Position numbers and translations under genes: made by a program. From Cryptomeria japonica (lineage: Eukaryota; Streptophyta; Pinopsida; Cupressales; Cupressaceae): 64,000 bases of DNA. The DNA lies in NCBI RefSeq assembly GCF_030272615.1, contig NC_081406.1, positions 216,452,997-216,516,996 of the forward strand. Direction: 5' to 3'. A model generated the notes under the pieces. The model saw only the letters and a program-made list of their open reading frames with translations. It was not told the origin of the DNA and made no database searches. Of the stretch, positions 25,649 through 37,460 are shown piece by piece (the first letter of the stretch is position 1; every line of letters starts with the position of its first letter).

Positions 25649-26939
25649 GGCATTGATATCAACACATGTGGTATCTGGCATACCATAGGCTCTCTCTCCC
25701 CCTTTGACAATAATGGCAAAGGGTCTTGACATCTGGTATACTGTAGAGACACTCTCTCCCTTTTCTATGTGTGCTGCAATATTATCTCTACCCCTTTCTA
25801 CTAGTTACTTCTTCCCTTTGGACCAGTATGTTCTACTGGTCAGACTGCATGTCTCTCATTTGATACCAAATATTGGTGTAGGCATTGATACCAATATGAT
25901 ATAAATGAAATATTCCTCCTCTATGGGGGTTGTTCTGACACCAACTTGCTTACAGCAATCAGGTACCAATCTGGTGTATTCTCCCCCTGTGCAGGTAATT
26001 CTCCCTCTTTTTCTCACAACTGGTTAAGCTTGCACTTTTCTCCTCCTTTGCAGGTAAGTCTGTCAGTAGACCAGGTTGCACCTCCTATCATTCGGTGCTC
26101 CATTTTTTAATGTTCATTAGTGCAAATTGGACTGACCCCACTAGATACCACTGGCAATGCTTGATGAGCACATTCTTGTCCTATTCCACTTCTCCTCCCA
26201 AGCAAACTAATTTGCCAAAGTGTTCGGCATGTCTAATACCAATCAGATAACATGGTTATGAACTCCCCCTGAACCATAGATCTCTCTAGTCTTCTTTTCT
26301 CTATCAGGTCCTAAACTGGTAGACATGTGTGCATATATATACTCTACAAATAGTCTTTCATCTCTATGACATCCATTTCATCTTTGTGACATGACCTTTC
26401 CTAACCACAATGCCAAGTCACATTTTCTTCATGTCAATAGTCAAATCGGTTGACATCATGATGTCACATGCACATGGGGTCTGCTACTGGACCAACACAT
26501 CTTTATATAGGACTCCTCCAATGTCATCTAAGACATATATTCATCTGTCCAAGTCATAGGGCCCACTGCAATCTTATTGAAACACATTGACTCGCCTATT
26601 TGTCAATACTGGTTAACAACCATATTGATAACATACTACACATACCAGTTTGCTATACCAATCCATCATCTCCACTGGGACACTCTGTCCATCTGCATCC
26701 ATCCTCTTGTGTCAAGTGCCTTTGATTCCAATGGCAATTTGAATCATCCACTGACACACGTGGCAGTAATCCTTCTCTCATTTGTAGATGTGTAGCCATG
26801 ACAACTACACATACTGCCATCTCATCTTCTTCCTTTTACCGGCAGCAACTTGTTCCTCCATTTGTCATTTTCCACTATGGGGGTGAATGATGTGATTAAT
26901 AAGTGACTCCCCCTAAGGTCCTACATCTCCTTTAAGCCT
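25649..26939 (-). other. NA1 3' untranslated region
   Basis: No coding similarity on either strand. CTCCCCCT-type tracts, purine-rich on the minus strand, recur near 25695, 25980, 26272 and 26911, mirroring the reiterated tracts of Copia-A and Copia-B. Confidence 0.7.
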
Positions 26940-27206
26940 TATGAGATATCACCTGTGCAATGAATGCATAGTGTCGGTCTATGGTCCTACTCTCTTCCTT
27001 CTTCCTCCAAACCTTCTTGGTCTCACTCTTCTTACCATTTTCAGTCCTAGGAGAAGGTCTTACCTTCTTCTATTGATTGGCCCTTTCTCTATTAGATTCT
27101 ATAGCATGACCGGAAGCATTGTTGTAGAAGCAAACTACATTCATACCAAGCAGTTATCTTGGGGACCTTCTATCAAACTGGCTTAAGTCTCTTCTTTTGT
27201 TCATGT
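26940..27206 (-). pseudogene. gag: NA1 gag, C-terminal fragment
   Basis: On the minus strand this reads a degenerate zinc-knuckle block (VVCFYNNASGHAIES; spacing kept, some cysteines lost) near 27105-27145. A basic stretch (TKKVWRKKEESR) and then stops follow. It is the continuation of the gag frame at 34200-35981 across the Copia-B insertion. After it only non-coding DNA precedes the polypurine tract, which is the evidence that pol is absent. Confidence 0.65.
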
Positions 27207-28487
27207 TGTTGGGATTATGGATGAAATGATTATGTGTTGCAATGATGTTTTTTCATTGATGTCAACACTAGCTGTTATGATTGGTTATCGACAGACAGGT
27301 TTTGGTTACCGGTAGAAGATCTAGTGTTACCGATAGAAGAGACTATCTGTTGGACACTTCCAACATGTTTGGATCAGTGAAGTATGTTTGATTTCATGTT
27401 TTATATGCTCCATGAGCTTGTTTTGGTCAATTGGTATTGGCTTGGTAATCAGACGCTATCATACACTCTAGTAAACCCTTACTAGCACTGGTTTAAGGCT
27501 TTACATGCAGAGCTTTCATTGAGGAATCGTGACAAGATGCATAATTGGTGTTGGTGCAGCTTCTTTATGGATTTCGAGATACTGAATATATTCTTTGATC
27601 ATGCTTCAAACTGCTTGAAGAAATTGCTTTGGCATGGTGGACCTAGAATAGGTCCGATACCTATCTAGGTTATGGACCGGTATCATGCTTACGTGTACTC
27701 TACATGTTACCAAGATGTTTCAAGATGATTTATGGATTTGTTATTATTGTTTTGATCTTAAGACGACATTGCATCATTGTAATAAGGAGTTATGCAATGA
27801 TCTTATTGTAATATCTTTTAGGTGGCCGACCTAATTGGTTTAGGCCTTAGGGTTTGTATAAATAAGAGGTAGAAAATCTTTGTAGTGTATCATGGTTATT
27901 GAAAAGGTCATGGTCAAGGATTGTAATGTGTGAATATTGTAATATCATTCAAGCAGAGGAGTTGGTTGATCATTGGTGATTGAATTGGATTCAAAAAAGG
28001 ATTTAGTCCTTCGACACTGAGCTTAACCGGGACTGTAATCAGGCATGGTAGATGCTATTTCTGGTAGTTGACTCTATTGGATTTTGGTCCATTTATCTTG
28101 AGATGGTTGTAGCCTCTCTGTAGTTAGTGAGACTCTTTTGTAATGAACAATACATTCTAGGCAGTGTGCCTTTCGGCAAGTGCATGCCCCTCATTGTAAC
28201 ACATACTTTCTACAAAAGTATCATCTAATTATGGGTAGACTTCCCACCGTGGTTTTTCTCTTTCTAGGTTTTCTACATACAAATCATGGTGTTATGTGGT
28301 ATAGTTGCTTTGCATTGATTATCTAGTTGATTGTTAAATTGCATTGTTTACCGACATCTGTTCCTACCTACATCTGTATGTGCTTTATCAGTACTTGATT
28401 TGTTTAAGGTTGTATTGTGGATTAAAAGTTATAATCTATTAACAATTGATTCACCCCCCTCTCAATTGTTCACCAGTTATCCTAACA
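27207..28487 (+). repeat. Copia-B 5' LTR
   Basis: It starts TGTTGGGATTATGG and ends ATCCTAACA. The TATA box TATAAATA is at 27857-27864. The end carries the C-rich block GATTCACCCCCCTCTCA. Confidence 0.95.
27857..27864 (+). promoter_or_regulatory. LTR TATA box of Copia-B
   Basis: TATAAATA is preceded by GCCGACCTA and TTAGGG as in Copia-A. It recurs at 33560-33567 in the 3' LTR. Confidence 0.65.
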
Positions 28488-28489
28488 AT

Positions 28490-28501
28490 TGGTATCAGAG
28501 C
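28490..28501 (+). promoter_or_regulatory. Primer binding site of Copia-B
   Basis: TGGTATCAGAGC lies two bases after the 5' LTR, of the initiator methionine tRNA type. Confidence 0.95.
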
Positions 28502-28545
28502 TTTAGTCATCTTTTGTAGAAACTTAACCACTTGAGGTAGATCCT

Positions 28546-29640
28546 ATGGCAACTAACACTTCTAATCTAGCGATAACTATTTTTAGAAGAGAAATCCCTA
28601 AGCTTGATGGAACAAATTATGGGATATAGAAAATTCGAATGGAGACTCATCTTATATGTCTTGGCAAGGATATTTGGTAGATCATTGAGAAAGGATACAC
28701 ACCTTATGATTCGGCATCTAGTAATCCTTCTCCTACAAACATGGATATTGAAAATACCCATATTGAAAATGATTGCAGAACTAGAGAAGCCCTCTTGTGT
28801 GCACTTACTGATCAACATATAATGGGATTAACTGATAAATCATCGGCTAAGGTTATGTGGGACAAATTTGAAACTTTTAATGAAGGTGATCCTACTGTCA
28901 AAATTGCTAAACTTGATGGTTACTGAGTAAGATATGAAAACTTGAAAATGGAAGATAATGAAAGAATTGTTGTGTTTATGGAAAGAGTAAATGAGATTGT
29001 TATGGGAATTCAATGTTTTGGAGGATTTCTAAGTGAAGATGAAATCATTTCCAAAGTCTTGAGAGCCTTTCCATCAGATTACAAGATGAAGGCAACTAGA
29101 ATTAATGAGTTAAGAACAATGGCAAAAACTTCAGTTAACAGAGACATTCTGATTAGGAAATTATCTTCTTTTGAGCTTGAAGAATTTGAATCTTCTAGAG
29201 CTGTAATGTCTGAACTTGCTTTTCATGCATCATCATCTACTAACAAAAGTGATTGGAAAGTCCTATATGAAAAAGAATTGGAATACATGAGGAAAGAAGA
29301 TGAATAACTTGAGAAACTTCAAGCCATATTTGCTAGAAGAGTACCTAAAGGACCAACTGGAAGTAAGCATGAAGGAAAAGCACCTTTTAAATGTTTTGCA
29401 TGTAATAAGATTGGTCATTTTGCATCTAGATGTCTTGAAAGGAATACAAGGTTTGAGGAAAGATTTAAGAAATATTTTTAGCCTAACTAGAACATATATA
29501 GATTCAAGAAAAATAAACAATGCTACATATAAGATGAGGAAGGAGTAACTGATCACTTTGGAGATGAACCGACAGAAGACTCTGCTAGTGGATCTGGAAA
29601 TGGAAAAGAATGGGTGTTCTATTCTTTGAAGGAAGATGAA
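28546..29640 (+). pseudogene. gag: Copia-B gag remnant
   Basis: The start at 28546 follows the primer site by 44 bases. The UBN2-like gag region is broken early by a TAG where Copia-A has W (GI*KIRMETH near 28626) and by another after IW near 28678. The frame from 28942 holds the middle of gag (MERVNEIV, FLSEDEIISKVLRAFPSDYKMK). The CCHC knuckle CFACNKIGHFASRC is at 29392-29433, in a different frame from the middle part. The protein bound element RNA in the particle, and is now inactive. Confidence 0.9.
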
Positions 29641-32600
29641 CCTGAACCAGCTATAAAAAGTTGAAGATAAGAATGAATGGGTAATTGATAGTGGATGCTC
29701 ACATCATATGACTAGAGATAAAGGGAAATTTTTGTCCCTTCAAGAATACAATGGTAGTCAAGACAGATTTGGAGATGACAAGGCATGTATGATCAAAGGT
29801 AGAGGTATTATTTCTTTGGATGGCAAGTATAATACTGATAATGTCTATTATGTTGAAGGTTTAAAGCATAATCTTTTGAGTGTTGGTCAATTGGTTGATA
29901 AGGGTTTTCAACTTGAGTTTAAAGATAGAAAATGCAAAATCATTAACAAGATTGGTTTGGAGATTGCAATCGGTATTCAAACAGGAAGTAATATCTTTCA
30001 CTTGACCACTGGTAATAAGACATGTTTAATTGCTCATATTGGTGAGAGTTGGCTATGGCATAAGAGGTTGTGTCATGTTAATTTTGATTGTATTGTTAAG
30101 ATCAGTTCAACTAAGACAATCAGAGATATACCTAAGATTATGAAGCCTCACAATCTAGTATGTAAGGAATGTCAATTGGGTAAGAAAGTTAGAAGTTCTT
30201 TTAAGAGAATACATGATAAATATAATGATTTACTTGATTTGATTCACATTGACTTATGTGGTCTAGCAAGGACTAGAAGCTTTCAAGGTGATAGGTATTT
30301 CATGTTGATTATTGATGACTATTCTAGAATGATGTGGGTAACTTTTCTAAGGGAGAAGTCTGAAGCTTTTGAGAAATTCAAGATCTTTAAAGTGAAGGTT
30401 GAAATTGAAACTGGTTTGAAAATCAAATGTCTAAGATTAGATCATGGCAGTGAGTTCACTTCTCATGAATTTGACAGTTATTATGAGACAAATGGAATCA
30501 GGAGACAACTATCTGCACCTAAGACTTCTCAGCAAAATGGAGTAGTTGAAAGAAAGAACAGAACAATTTTGGATGCATCTAGATCTATGATGATGGAAGC
30601 CAAATTGCCTCATATCTATTGGAGAGAAGTAGTGAGTACAACAGTCTACACATTCAATAGAGTTCACATCAAAGGTGAAACCGATAAGACCCCTTATGAA
30701 CTATGGTTTGGACATACACCTACTATTAAATATTTTAGAATTTTTGGAAGTAAATACTATATCAAAAGAGATGATTCAATTGGAAAGTTTGATCCTAGAT
30801 GTGATGAAGGGATATTTCTTGGTTATTCAATTCAGAGCAAAGCATATAGATGTTATAACAAAAGATTGCAGAAAATTTTGAGTGTTAACGTGAAAGTGGA
30901 TGAACAGTACAAAAATCATATGACAGGGAACCGCCAGTGGAAATGATCATAACTAAACAGGTAATGCCTCAACTGGTACATGAAGCTAAGATAGTTACAC
31001 CAACACAATCAGAAAATTCAACTATGATTGATGATCAGAGCGGTGAACCTGAAGTTCAAAAGACAACAAGGTATGTAAAATTAAATCATTCTGAAGATCA
31101 AATTATTGGAGATAGGAACAAGGGAGTTATGACAAGAAGAAAACTGGAAAATGAAGAGGTATGTCTTATTTCTCAAGTTTAACCGAAAACTGTTATTGAA
31201 GCTTGCGAGGATAAACATTGGTTAAAGGCTATGGAAGATGAATTAGATTAGATAGAGAAAAATGAGAGTTGGTCTTTAGTTCCCCAGCCTAAAAATAAGA
31301 ATGTTATCAGAACTAAATGGGTTTTTTAGGAATAAATTGAATGAGGATGGTAAAGTTGTAAGGAACAAAGCTAGATTGGTTTGTAAAGGAAATTCTCAAA
31401 TGGAAGGAATTGATTATGGTGAGACATTTGCACTTGTAGCTAGAATTAATGTTGTTAGACTATTTTTTTCCTATGCAGCTTATAAAAACTATAAGGTTTA
31501 TCAAATGGATATTAAATGTGCATTTTTGAATGGTGAGCTTGAGGAAGAAGTTTACATTGAGAAACCTGGTGGATTTTCGCTAACAAATGATAAAGATATG
31601 ATTTGTAGATCGATGAAAGCTTTATATGGATTGAAACAGGCTCTTAGAGCTTGTTATGCAAGGTTGGATAAATATCTTTTGAAGCTTGGTTTTACTAAAG
31701 GTAGTGCTGATAGTAATATATATTATAAAATCACTAATAGTGATATTCTTATTATTGAAGTATTTGTTGATGATATCATTTTTGGAGGAGAAAATAAATT
31801 GTGCATGGAATTTTCTAACAACATGAAGAATGAATTTGAAATGTCCATGATTGGTAAGATGAAATTTTTCTTAGGTATGCAGATTATTATCTTTCGAGGA
31901 TACTTCTACATTGGTAAATCCAACTAGGTATAAGTCTATGATTTGTGGTCTGTTATATCTAACTCAGACTAGACCTGATATTATGAATGCAGTCTGTATT
32001 GTTTAAAGATATCAAATTAAACCTAAAGAAAATCATGCATGTGCAGTAAAGAGGATATTTCAGTATTTGCAAGGAACAACAGAATATGGTTTATGGTATT
32101 CTAAAAATGATGATTTCACTTTATGTGCATATACTAACTCAGATTGGGTAGGAGATATTGATGACAGGATGAGCACTTCTAGTGGAGCTTTCTTTCTTGG
32201 AAAGAAACTGGTTTCATGGATCAACAAAAAATAGTCATGCATTTCTTTATCTACTGCAAAAGCTGAGTATGTTGCAGTAGCAACTAATTGCACTCAAGTC
32301 TTATGGATGAAGCAAATGTTGAAGGATATTAGGGTAAATTGTAGTGAACCAGTAGTTATCTACTATGATAACTTTGCAGCTATTGACATGTCTAAGAATC
32401 TGATATTTCACTCTAAGACTAAGAATATTTCAATAAAGTATAACTTTTTGAAGGACAAGGTAGAAGCAAAGGAAGTCAAATTGGTTTATGTGAACACTAA
32501 AGAATAGATTGCAGACATATTCACTAAACCACTATCTAAGGAATCATTTGAGTATTTGAGATACAGATTAGGGGTTTCTTCCCCTCTAGTAGAGACTTGA
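29641..32600 (+). pseudogene. pol: Copia-B pol (protease, integrase, RT, RNase H)
   Basis: The protease motif IDSGCSHHMT near 29685 keeps the D-S-G that Copia-A lost; a frameshift near 29657 lies just before it. A 412-residue open stretch (29708-30946) holds the gag-pre-integrase, the zinc region HKRLCHVNF...CKECQLGK, and the integrase core with IDDYSRM and ERKNRT. RT follows at 31301-31927, with FVDD at 31763-31774. About 40 codons between RT and RNase H are missing at roughly 31915-31930 compared with Copia-A. RNase H pieces run to 32507, and the probable natural stop is TGA at 32598-32600. Confidence 0.93.
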
Positions 32601-32932
32601 TTGATGAAGTTTGTCATTAGTCCAGAATGCATTATCAGAGACATTATTCATTCCGACACTAATGGGTGGTGCTACTACTCAGGGGGAGTAGTCATCTTTG
32701 AGATTCAAAGGTTTATATCATTGATTTGATATTTTTGTCAAATTTATGGCATTGATGTCAAAGAGGGAGTGATAGTAATGTGAAAAATCATTCAGAACCT
32801 TACAGATATATCATTCACAGGGGGAGAGCTATTTATATTTAGGAGATTGTTGGTTGTCTTCCACAGGGGGAGACTTGTTTGGCACTTCTTGGTACTTAGA
32901 TGTTTTCCACATCTAGTGGCTCCATCAATGCG
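32601..32932 (+). other. Copia-B 3' untranslated region with PPT-like tracts
   Basis: AGGGGGAG occurs at 32681-32688, 32819-32826 and 32865-32872, before the true polypurine tract. The stretch is otherwise non-coding. Confidence 0.75.
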
Positions 32933-32944
32933 AAAGGGGGAGAT
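32933..32944 (+). promoter_or_regulatory. Polypurine tract of Copia-B
   Basis: AAAGGGGGAGAT abuts the 3' LTR and is preceded by ATCAATGCG. Confidence 0.93.
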
Positions 32945-34194
32945 TGTTGGCATTATGGATGAATTGATTATATGTTGCATTGATGTCAACATTAGCTATT
33001 ATGATTGGTTATCGATAGAAGATCTAGTGTTACCGGTAGAAGAGACTATCTGTTGGACACTTCTGGCATGTTTGGAGTGAAGTATGTTTGATTTTATGTG
33101 TTATATGCTCCATGAGCATGTTTGGGCCAGTTGGTATTGGCTTGGTAATCAAATGCTATCATACACTCTGGTAAACCCTTACTGGCACTGGTTTAAGGCT
33201 TTATCGACAGAGCTTTCATTGAGGCATCTTGATAGGATGCATAATTGGTGTTGGTGCAGCTTCTTCATGGATTTCGGGATGTTGGAGATGTTCTTTGATC
33301 GTGCTTCAAAATGCTTGAAGACATTTCTTTGGCATGGTGGACCTAGAATAGGTCTAGTACCTATCTAGGTTATGGATTGGTATCGTGCTAACATGTACTC
33401 TACACGTTACCGAGATGTTTCAAGAAGATTTATGGATTTTGTTATTAATTTTTTTATCTTAAGCCAACATGGCATATCATTGTAGTAAGGAATTATGTAA
33501 TGATCTTATTGTAATATCTTTTAGGTGGTCAATCTAATTGGTTTAGGCCTTAGGGTTTGTATAAATAAGAGGTAGAAACTCTTTGTAGTGTATCATGGTT
33601 ATTAAAAAGGTCATGGTCAAGGAATGCAATGTGCGAATATTGTAATATCATTTAGGCAGAGGAGTTGATCAATCATTGATGATTGAATTGGATTCAGAAG
33701 AGGATTTAGTCCTCTGACACTAAGCTTAACCGGGACTGTAATCAGACATGGTAGATGCTATTTCTGGCAGTTCACTCTATTGGATTGTTATCCATTTATC
33801 TTGAGATGGTTGTAGCCTCTTTGTAGTCAGTGAGCTCTTTTGTAATGAGCAGTACGCTCTAGGCAATGTGCCTTCCATCAAGTGCAGGCCCCTCATTGTA
33901 ACACATACTTTTTGTAGAAGTATCATCTAACTGTGGGTAGGCTTCCCACCATGGTTTTTCCCTTTTCAAGTTTTCCACGTACAAATCATGGTGTTATGTG
34001 GTATGGTTGCTTTGCATTGATTATCTGGTCAATTGTTAAATTGTATTATTTACCGGTATCTGTTCCTACCGATATTTGTATGTGCTTTACTAGTTTTTGA
34101 TTTATTTAACATTGTATTCTGGATTAAAAGTTATAATCTATTAACAATTGATTCACCCCCCCCCCCTCTTAGTTGTTCACCAATTATCCTAACA
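32945..34194 (+). repeat. Copia-B 3' LTR
   Basis: It starts TGTTGGCATTATGG and ends CCTAACA. It lacks short segments present in the 5' LTR near its start and has a longer C tract near its end. Confidence 0.95.
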
Positions 34195-34199
34195 CATGC

Positions 34200-35981
34200 C
34201 ATTGCAACTAGCTACCGGTATCCATGGATTTCTTGAACATGCAAGAGTATATCTTCTTTTGTTCCATGCAATCCTTTGGTGCTCATATGTCTTGTACCTT
34301 TCTCTATGTTGATTGGGACTGTTCCACCGGCTACCATAAGACTGAGAGTACATTGTGCATTAATGACTTTTATACCCAAATTCATTGCAGTTATAACATA
34401 CATAGTTTACATTTCTAGGAGCAAAAAATGGATTCTTGTTGGCATAACTGGAAGTAAGCATATGCATTTTTTTACATTCTGATATCTTATGCCCATATGC
34501 ATTATATCTCTTGCAAATGAACTTGCTATTTCTAGGAAGAACACCCTATCTATTCTTAGGCCTCATTTTACATTCATCTTCTCTATGGCCATATCCATTA
34601 CATGCAAAGTAGTAACCAGAGAAAGAGGGCTTATTACTTACAAATTTATTCTGCAAAACATGAGGTGATCTTACCGGTTTGGTATCTCAATTTTTGTTCC
34701 TCCGAGAACTGTTTTTGGGCTATCTAATCTCAACAGTCCTCTCACTTGATTGCTTCTTATTCCACACTTGTCTTGTTTGATGGATATCAACATTCCTTTG
34801 ATATCTACTGGTAGGAGGTCTTCTAGATTGTCTTCTCATTTTCTTAACACCAGTGAAGCTTTCTTCTCTCATCTTTCCTTTTCCTTTCAAATCTACATTG
34901 TTCCTCCTTGCAGCACTAGTCTTCATCTTTTTGTCTTCACTAGTTGTAGTTAGATCAATCTTCTTTCTTGGAACATTTCTAATCATGAAGATCTGACTCT
35001 TACCATTTCTATTTGAGGAGACAAATTGAATATCTTTGTGGGAGGTCTTCTTGCTTTTTGGAGCATTCATCAGTACCACATCATAATCCACTGGTATCCT
35101 TGGAGTGTTTTTGTTGGCTTAACATCTTATCCAAGGCCTCACTGCTACCATCATATGAGATCGTTACCTTGAGATCATCTTGAAATTTCTCAAGGTCTTT
35201 TCTAAGATTCTCCACTTCCTTATTTAGCCTCTAACACTCTTTGTCCTTGGCCTCTAGCTCAGATTCTAGATATTTGCACCTGCACTTCCTAGTGTCTTCT
35301 TATTGATTCTTTAACTCTGAGATACATTTATCAGATTCTTCAAGGCATTTGATTAATCGGTTCTGCTCCACAACTGCAGTATTCTTGAACAACTTGTATT
35401 CATTCCTCACTCTACTAAGTTCTTCAAGTTCACTTACAAGTTCTTCTTCAAGATCAACTTCTACTTCATCTTCACCATCGCTGCCAAACACATCTTTCCG
35501 ATAGGAGTGATTTGTATGATCACTCTCAGATATGTGCCTCTCATCTTCTGACTCTTGAGCCATGAAGAGGTGGGTTCCTTCTTCATAATTGCTACAACTT
35601 TTGAATGATCTACCTTCATCATATGTACATATATATGTTATATTGTTCTTCTTGCTTGAACAATCTGATTCAGTAGTAGTCATTTCCATATAGCTACTTC
35701 AATCTGTCCCATAGACTTTTTGTTGAATTGTATTTGTCCACCTGTGAAGAAATATCATTGGTAAGTCCACTAAATATAGCCTTAATGGCTTCCTCATTGC
35801 ACCTAGATCTTCTTTTTGCTTCACTACTGGTGGGAGGACTAACATGATTAGGGAGACCATTTACAACAGACATCCAAACATCAAACCCTAGGGAGGACAA
35901 GTAGACTTCCATTCTGCAACTCTAAATAGGATAGTTTGATCCATCATACACTAGAGCTAGGATTGATTCAAGCTTAACCAT
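34200..35981 (-). pseudogene. gag: NA1 gag, N-terminal and zinc-knuckle part
   Basis: The minus-strand ATG at 35979-35981 opens MVKLESILALVYDGSNYP, a UBN2-type gag start, with a TAG where W is expected. Next come VWMSVVNGLP and a helical region. An acidic, coiled-coil-like stretch (35300-35689: GEDEVEVDLEEELVSELEEL) and a basic region (34720-35091) follow. Three degenerate CCHC knuckles lie near 34600, 34505 and 34385 (cores ACNGYGHREDEC, ICKRYNAYGHKISEC, CYNCNEFGYKSH). Several frameshifts and stops are present. A gag with reiterated knuckles and a coiled coil is unlike the single-knuckle gag of Copia-A and Copia-B. Copia-B cuts it at 34199; the tail is at 26940-27206. Confidence 0.85.
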
Positions 35982-36040
35982 TGTGTCCTAATACCAGAAT
36001 CTACCCAACCTAGAGAAAGCTTATCTGGCCAAGAACCTAT

Positions 36041-36052
36041 GCTCTGATACCA
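36041..36052 (-). promoter_or_regulatory. Primer binding site of NA1
   Basis: The plus strand GCTCTGATACCA is the reverse complement of TGGTATCAGAGC. It lies two bases from the LTR end at 36055, which fixes the minus-strand orientation. Confidence 0.93.
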
Positions 36053-36054
36053 AT

Positions 36055-36366
36055 TGTTGGACACAAGATGCCACTAAGAGGGGGGGTGAATCAGTCGTTT
36101 CCAAAAATTCTAACCCTTTTGATTTATAAGAGAGATTACCAGTCAACAACCTAATAACCAAGTAATCCTAATGGTAATAGAAATCATAGCAACACAATAC
36201 AACCACATAAAGGGCACAACACATAACACCAGATGTATGAGGAAAATCCAAGATGAGAAAAACCTCAGTGAGGAATGCTGCTAGAATCTGCTGCTCCAAT
36301 CCAACCTCACAATCAAAATAGTGATTAAAATATTTAGGGCACCAACCCCTATTGATTTATGGGAAA
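36055..36366 (-). repeat. NA1 5' LTR, first part
   Basis: It matches 23076-23380 from TGTTGGACACAAGATG up to GATTTATGGG. It is interrupted by Tat-1; the last five bases GGAAA (36362-36366) are the left copy of the Tat-1 target duplicate. Confidence 0.93.
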
Positions 36367-37439
36367 TGTATACACCTAAAAATGGTCTAAAGATAATTAA
36401 TTAAATAAGCAATTACTTAATTAATCTCCCTCCCCAATTTAATTGAATTCACTAAGCAATTTGATTAAATTCCCCCTTTCATCTACTTATTAATAAATCT
36501 AAGGATTTATTTAATAGGTTCATTTCACCCCTTTAATTAATTAATTCAAATTAATTAATTCCCTCATCCAAAATCATTTCTTCTAATCCTTTAATTAATT
36601 AAAACAAATCAAATTCATGAGTTGTTGAGATTAATTAGCCTTTTCATATTATTTGAGTTTCTCAATTCAAATTCTCCTAACTTCTACCACTCCTAAGCCT
36701 AACCATTCCTCAACCTAACCCATTCTACCTACCCACCATGTCCCCTCTCATCCAGCATCTTCTAGAACCTTGTGACACTTCACTAAGTGTTCCCTTTCAT
36801 CTAACATTTTCTAGAAGCCTCTTGACACTTGTCACCATAGAGATGACAGATGTTCCCTTTAATCCAACCCCTTTGTCAACCTCCCCCAATTTAACCATTG
36901 ATATCTTCAAATCAATCTTGACCATTGATTATTGCCACCTCACCCCTAGCCTTGGAAATCCTATAAATAGACCTCATTTTGGAGCACAAAGGGTCCCAAT
37001 TCATATCATTCGTCCCAATTTCATATTATTTTTGCATATCATTGGATCCTATCTCATTTTCATCTTATGCATTGTTACTATAGGCATCTAGCTCCTAGTT
37101 TATCATTCTTAGCAATGTTATCATGCTCAATTTTAGCTTAATTGCATCTTAATCTTAGTTCATTTTCTAGATCAATCATGAATTCATATAGCTTAATCAT
37201 GCTATTCTTGCTAGATCATGCATTTTCATCATTCAAATCCTCCATCTAAGTGTAGTCAAGTCACTGGAATTTGCATAATCAGATCTGAGAGCATTTTTCA
37301 TACTCGCATTTACTAGGAGGCAATAAGTCGATTAGCTATGGTTTTTTATTTCATTGTTTCAATTTACTAACCATTGCTTGTAATGATTTATTGAGTGCAT
37401 TGTGGTTGCAGGTACATGTACACTTCATAGAGTACGACA
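36367..37439 (+). repeat. Tat-1 5' LTR
   Basis: It starts TGTATACACCTAAAAATGG and ends TACGACA. The promoter motif CTATAAATAG is at 36960-36969 and is repeated in the 3' LTR near 58457. Confidence 0.95.
36960..36969 (+). promoter_or_regulatory. LTR TATA box of Tat-1
   Basis: CTATAAATAG within the LTR is conserved in both copies; it is the likely core promoter. Confidence 0.65.
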
Positions 37440-37442
37440 TTT

Positions 37443-37460
37443 TGGTGCCCACCGTGGGGC
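37443..37460 (+). promoter_or_regulatory. Primer binding site of Tat-1
   Basis: TGGTGCCCACCGTGGGGC follows the 5' LTR by three bases. This form is familiar from plant Tat and Athila elements. Confidence 0.85.

Larger units (their letters stand above)
27207..34194 (+). mobile_element. Copia-B, complete Ty1/copia element nested in NA1 gag
   Basis: LTRs of about 1.28 and 1.25 kb, primer site, gag-pol and polypurine tract are all present. The target duplicate is CATGT (27202-27206) and CATGC (34195-34199), one transition apart. The proteins resemble Copia-A closely (same gag start, zinc knuckle and integrase blocks), so the two are related families. LTRs differ by about 6-7% over the first 300 bases by eye, plus short indels. 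Confidence 0.96.

Noticed and set aside
36738-37091. Plus-strand open frame in the Tat-1 LTR
   Set aside because: The LTR copy near 58276 has a disrupted, different-length version; this is LTR promoter DNA with no protein similarity.
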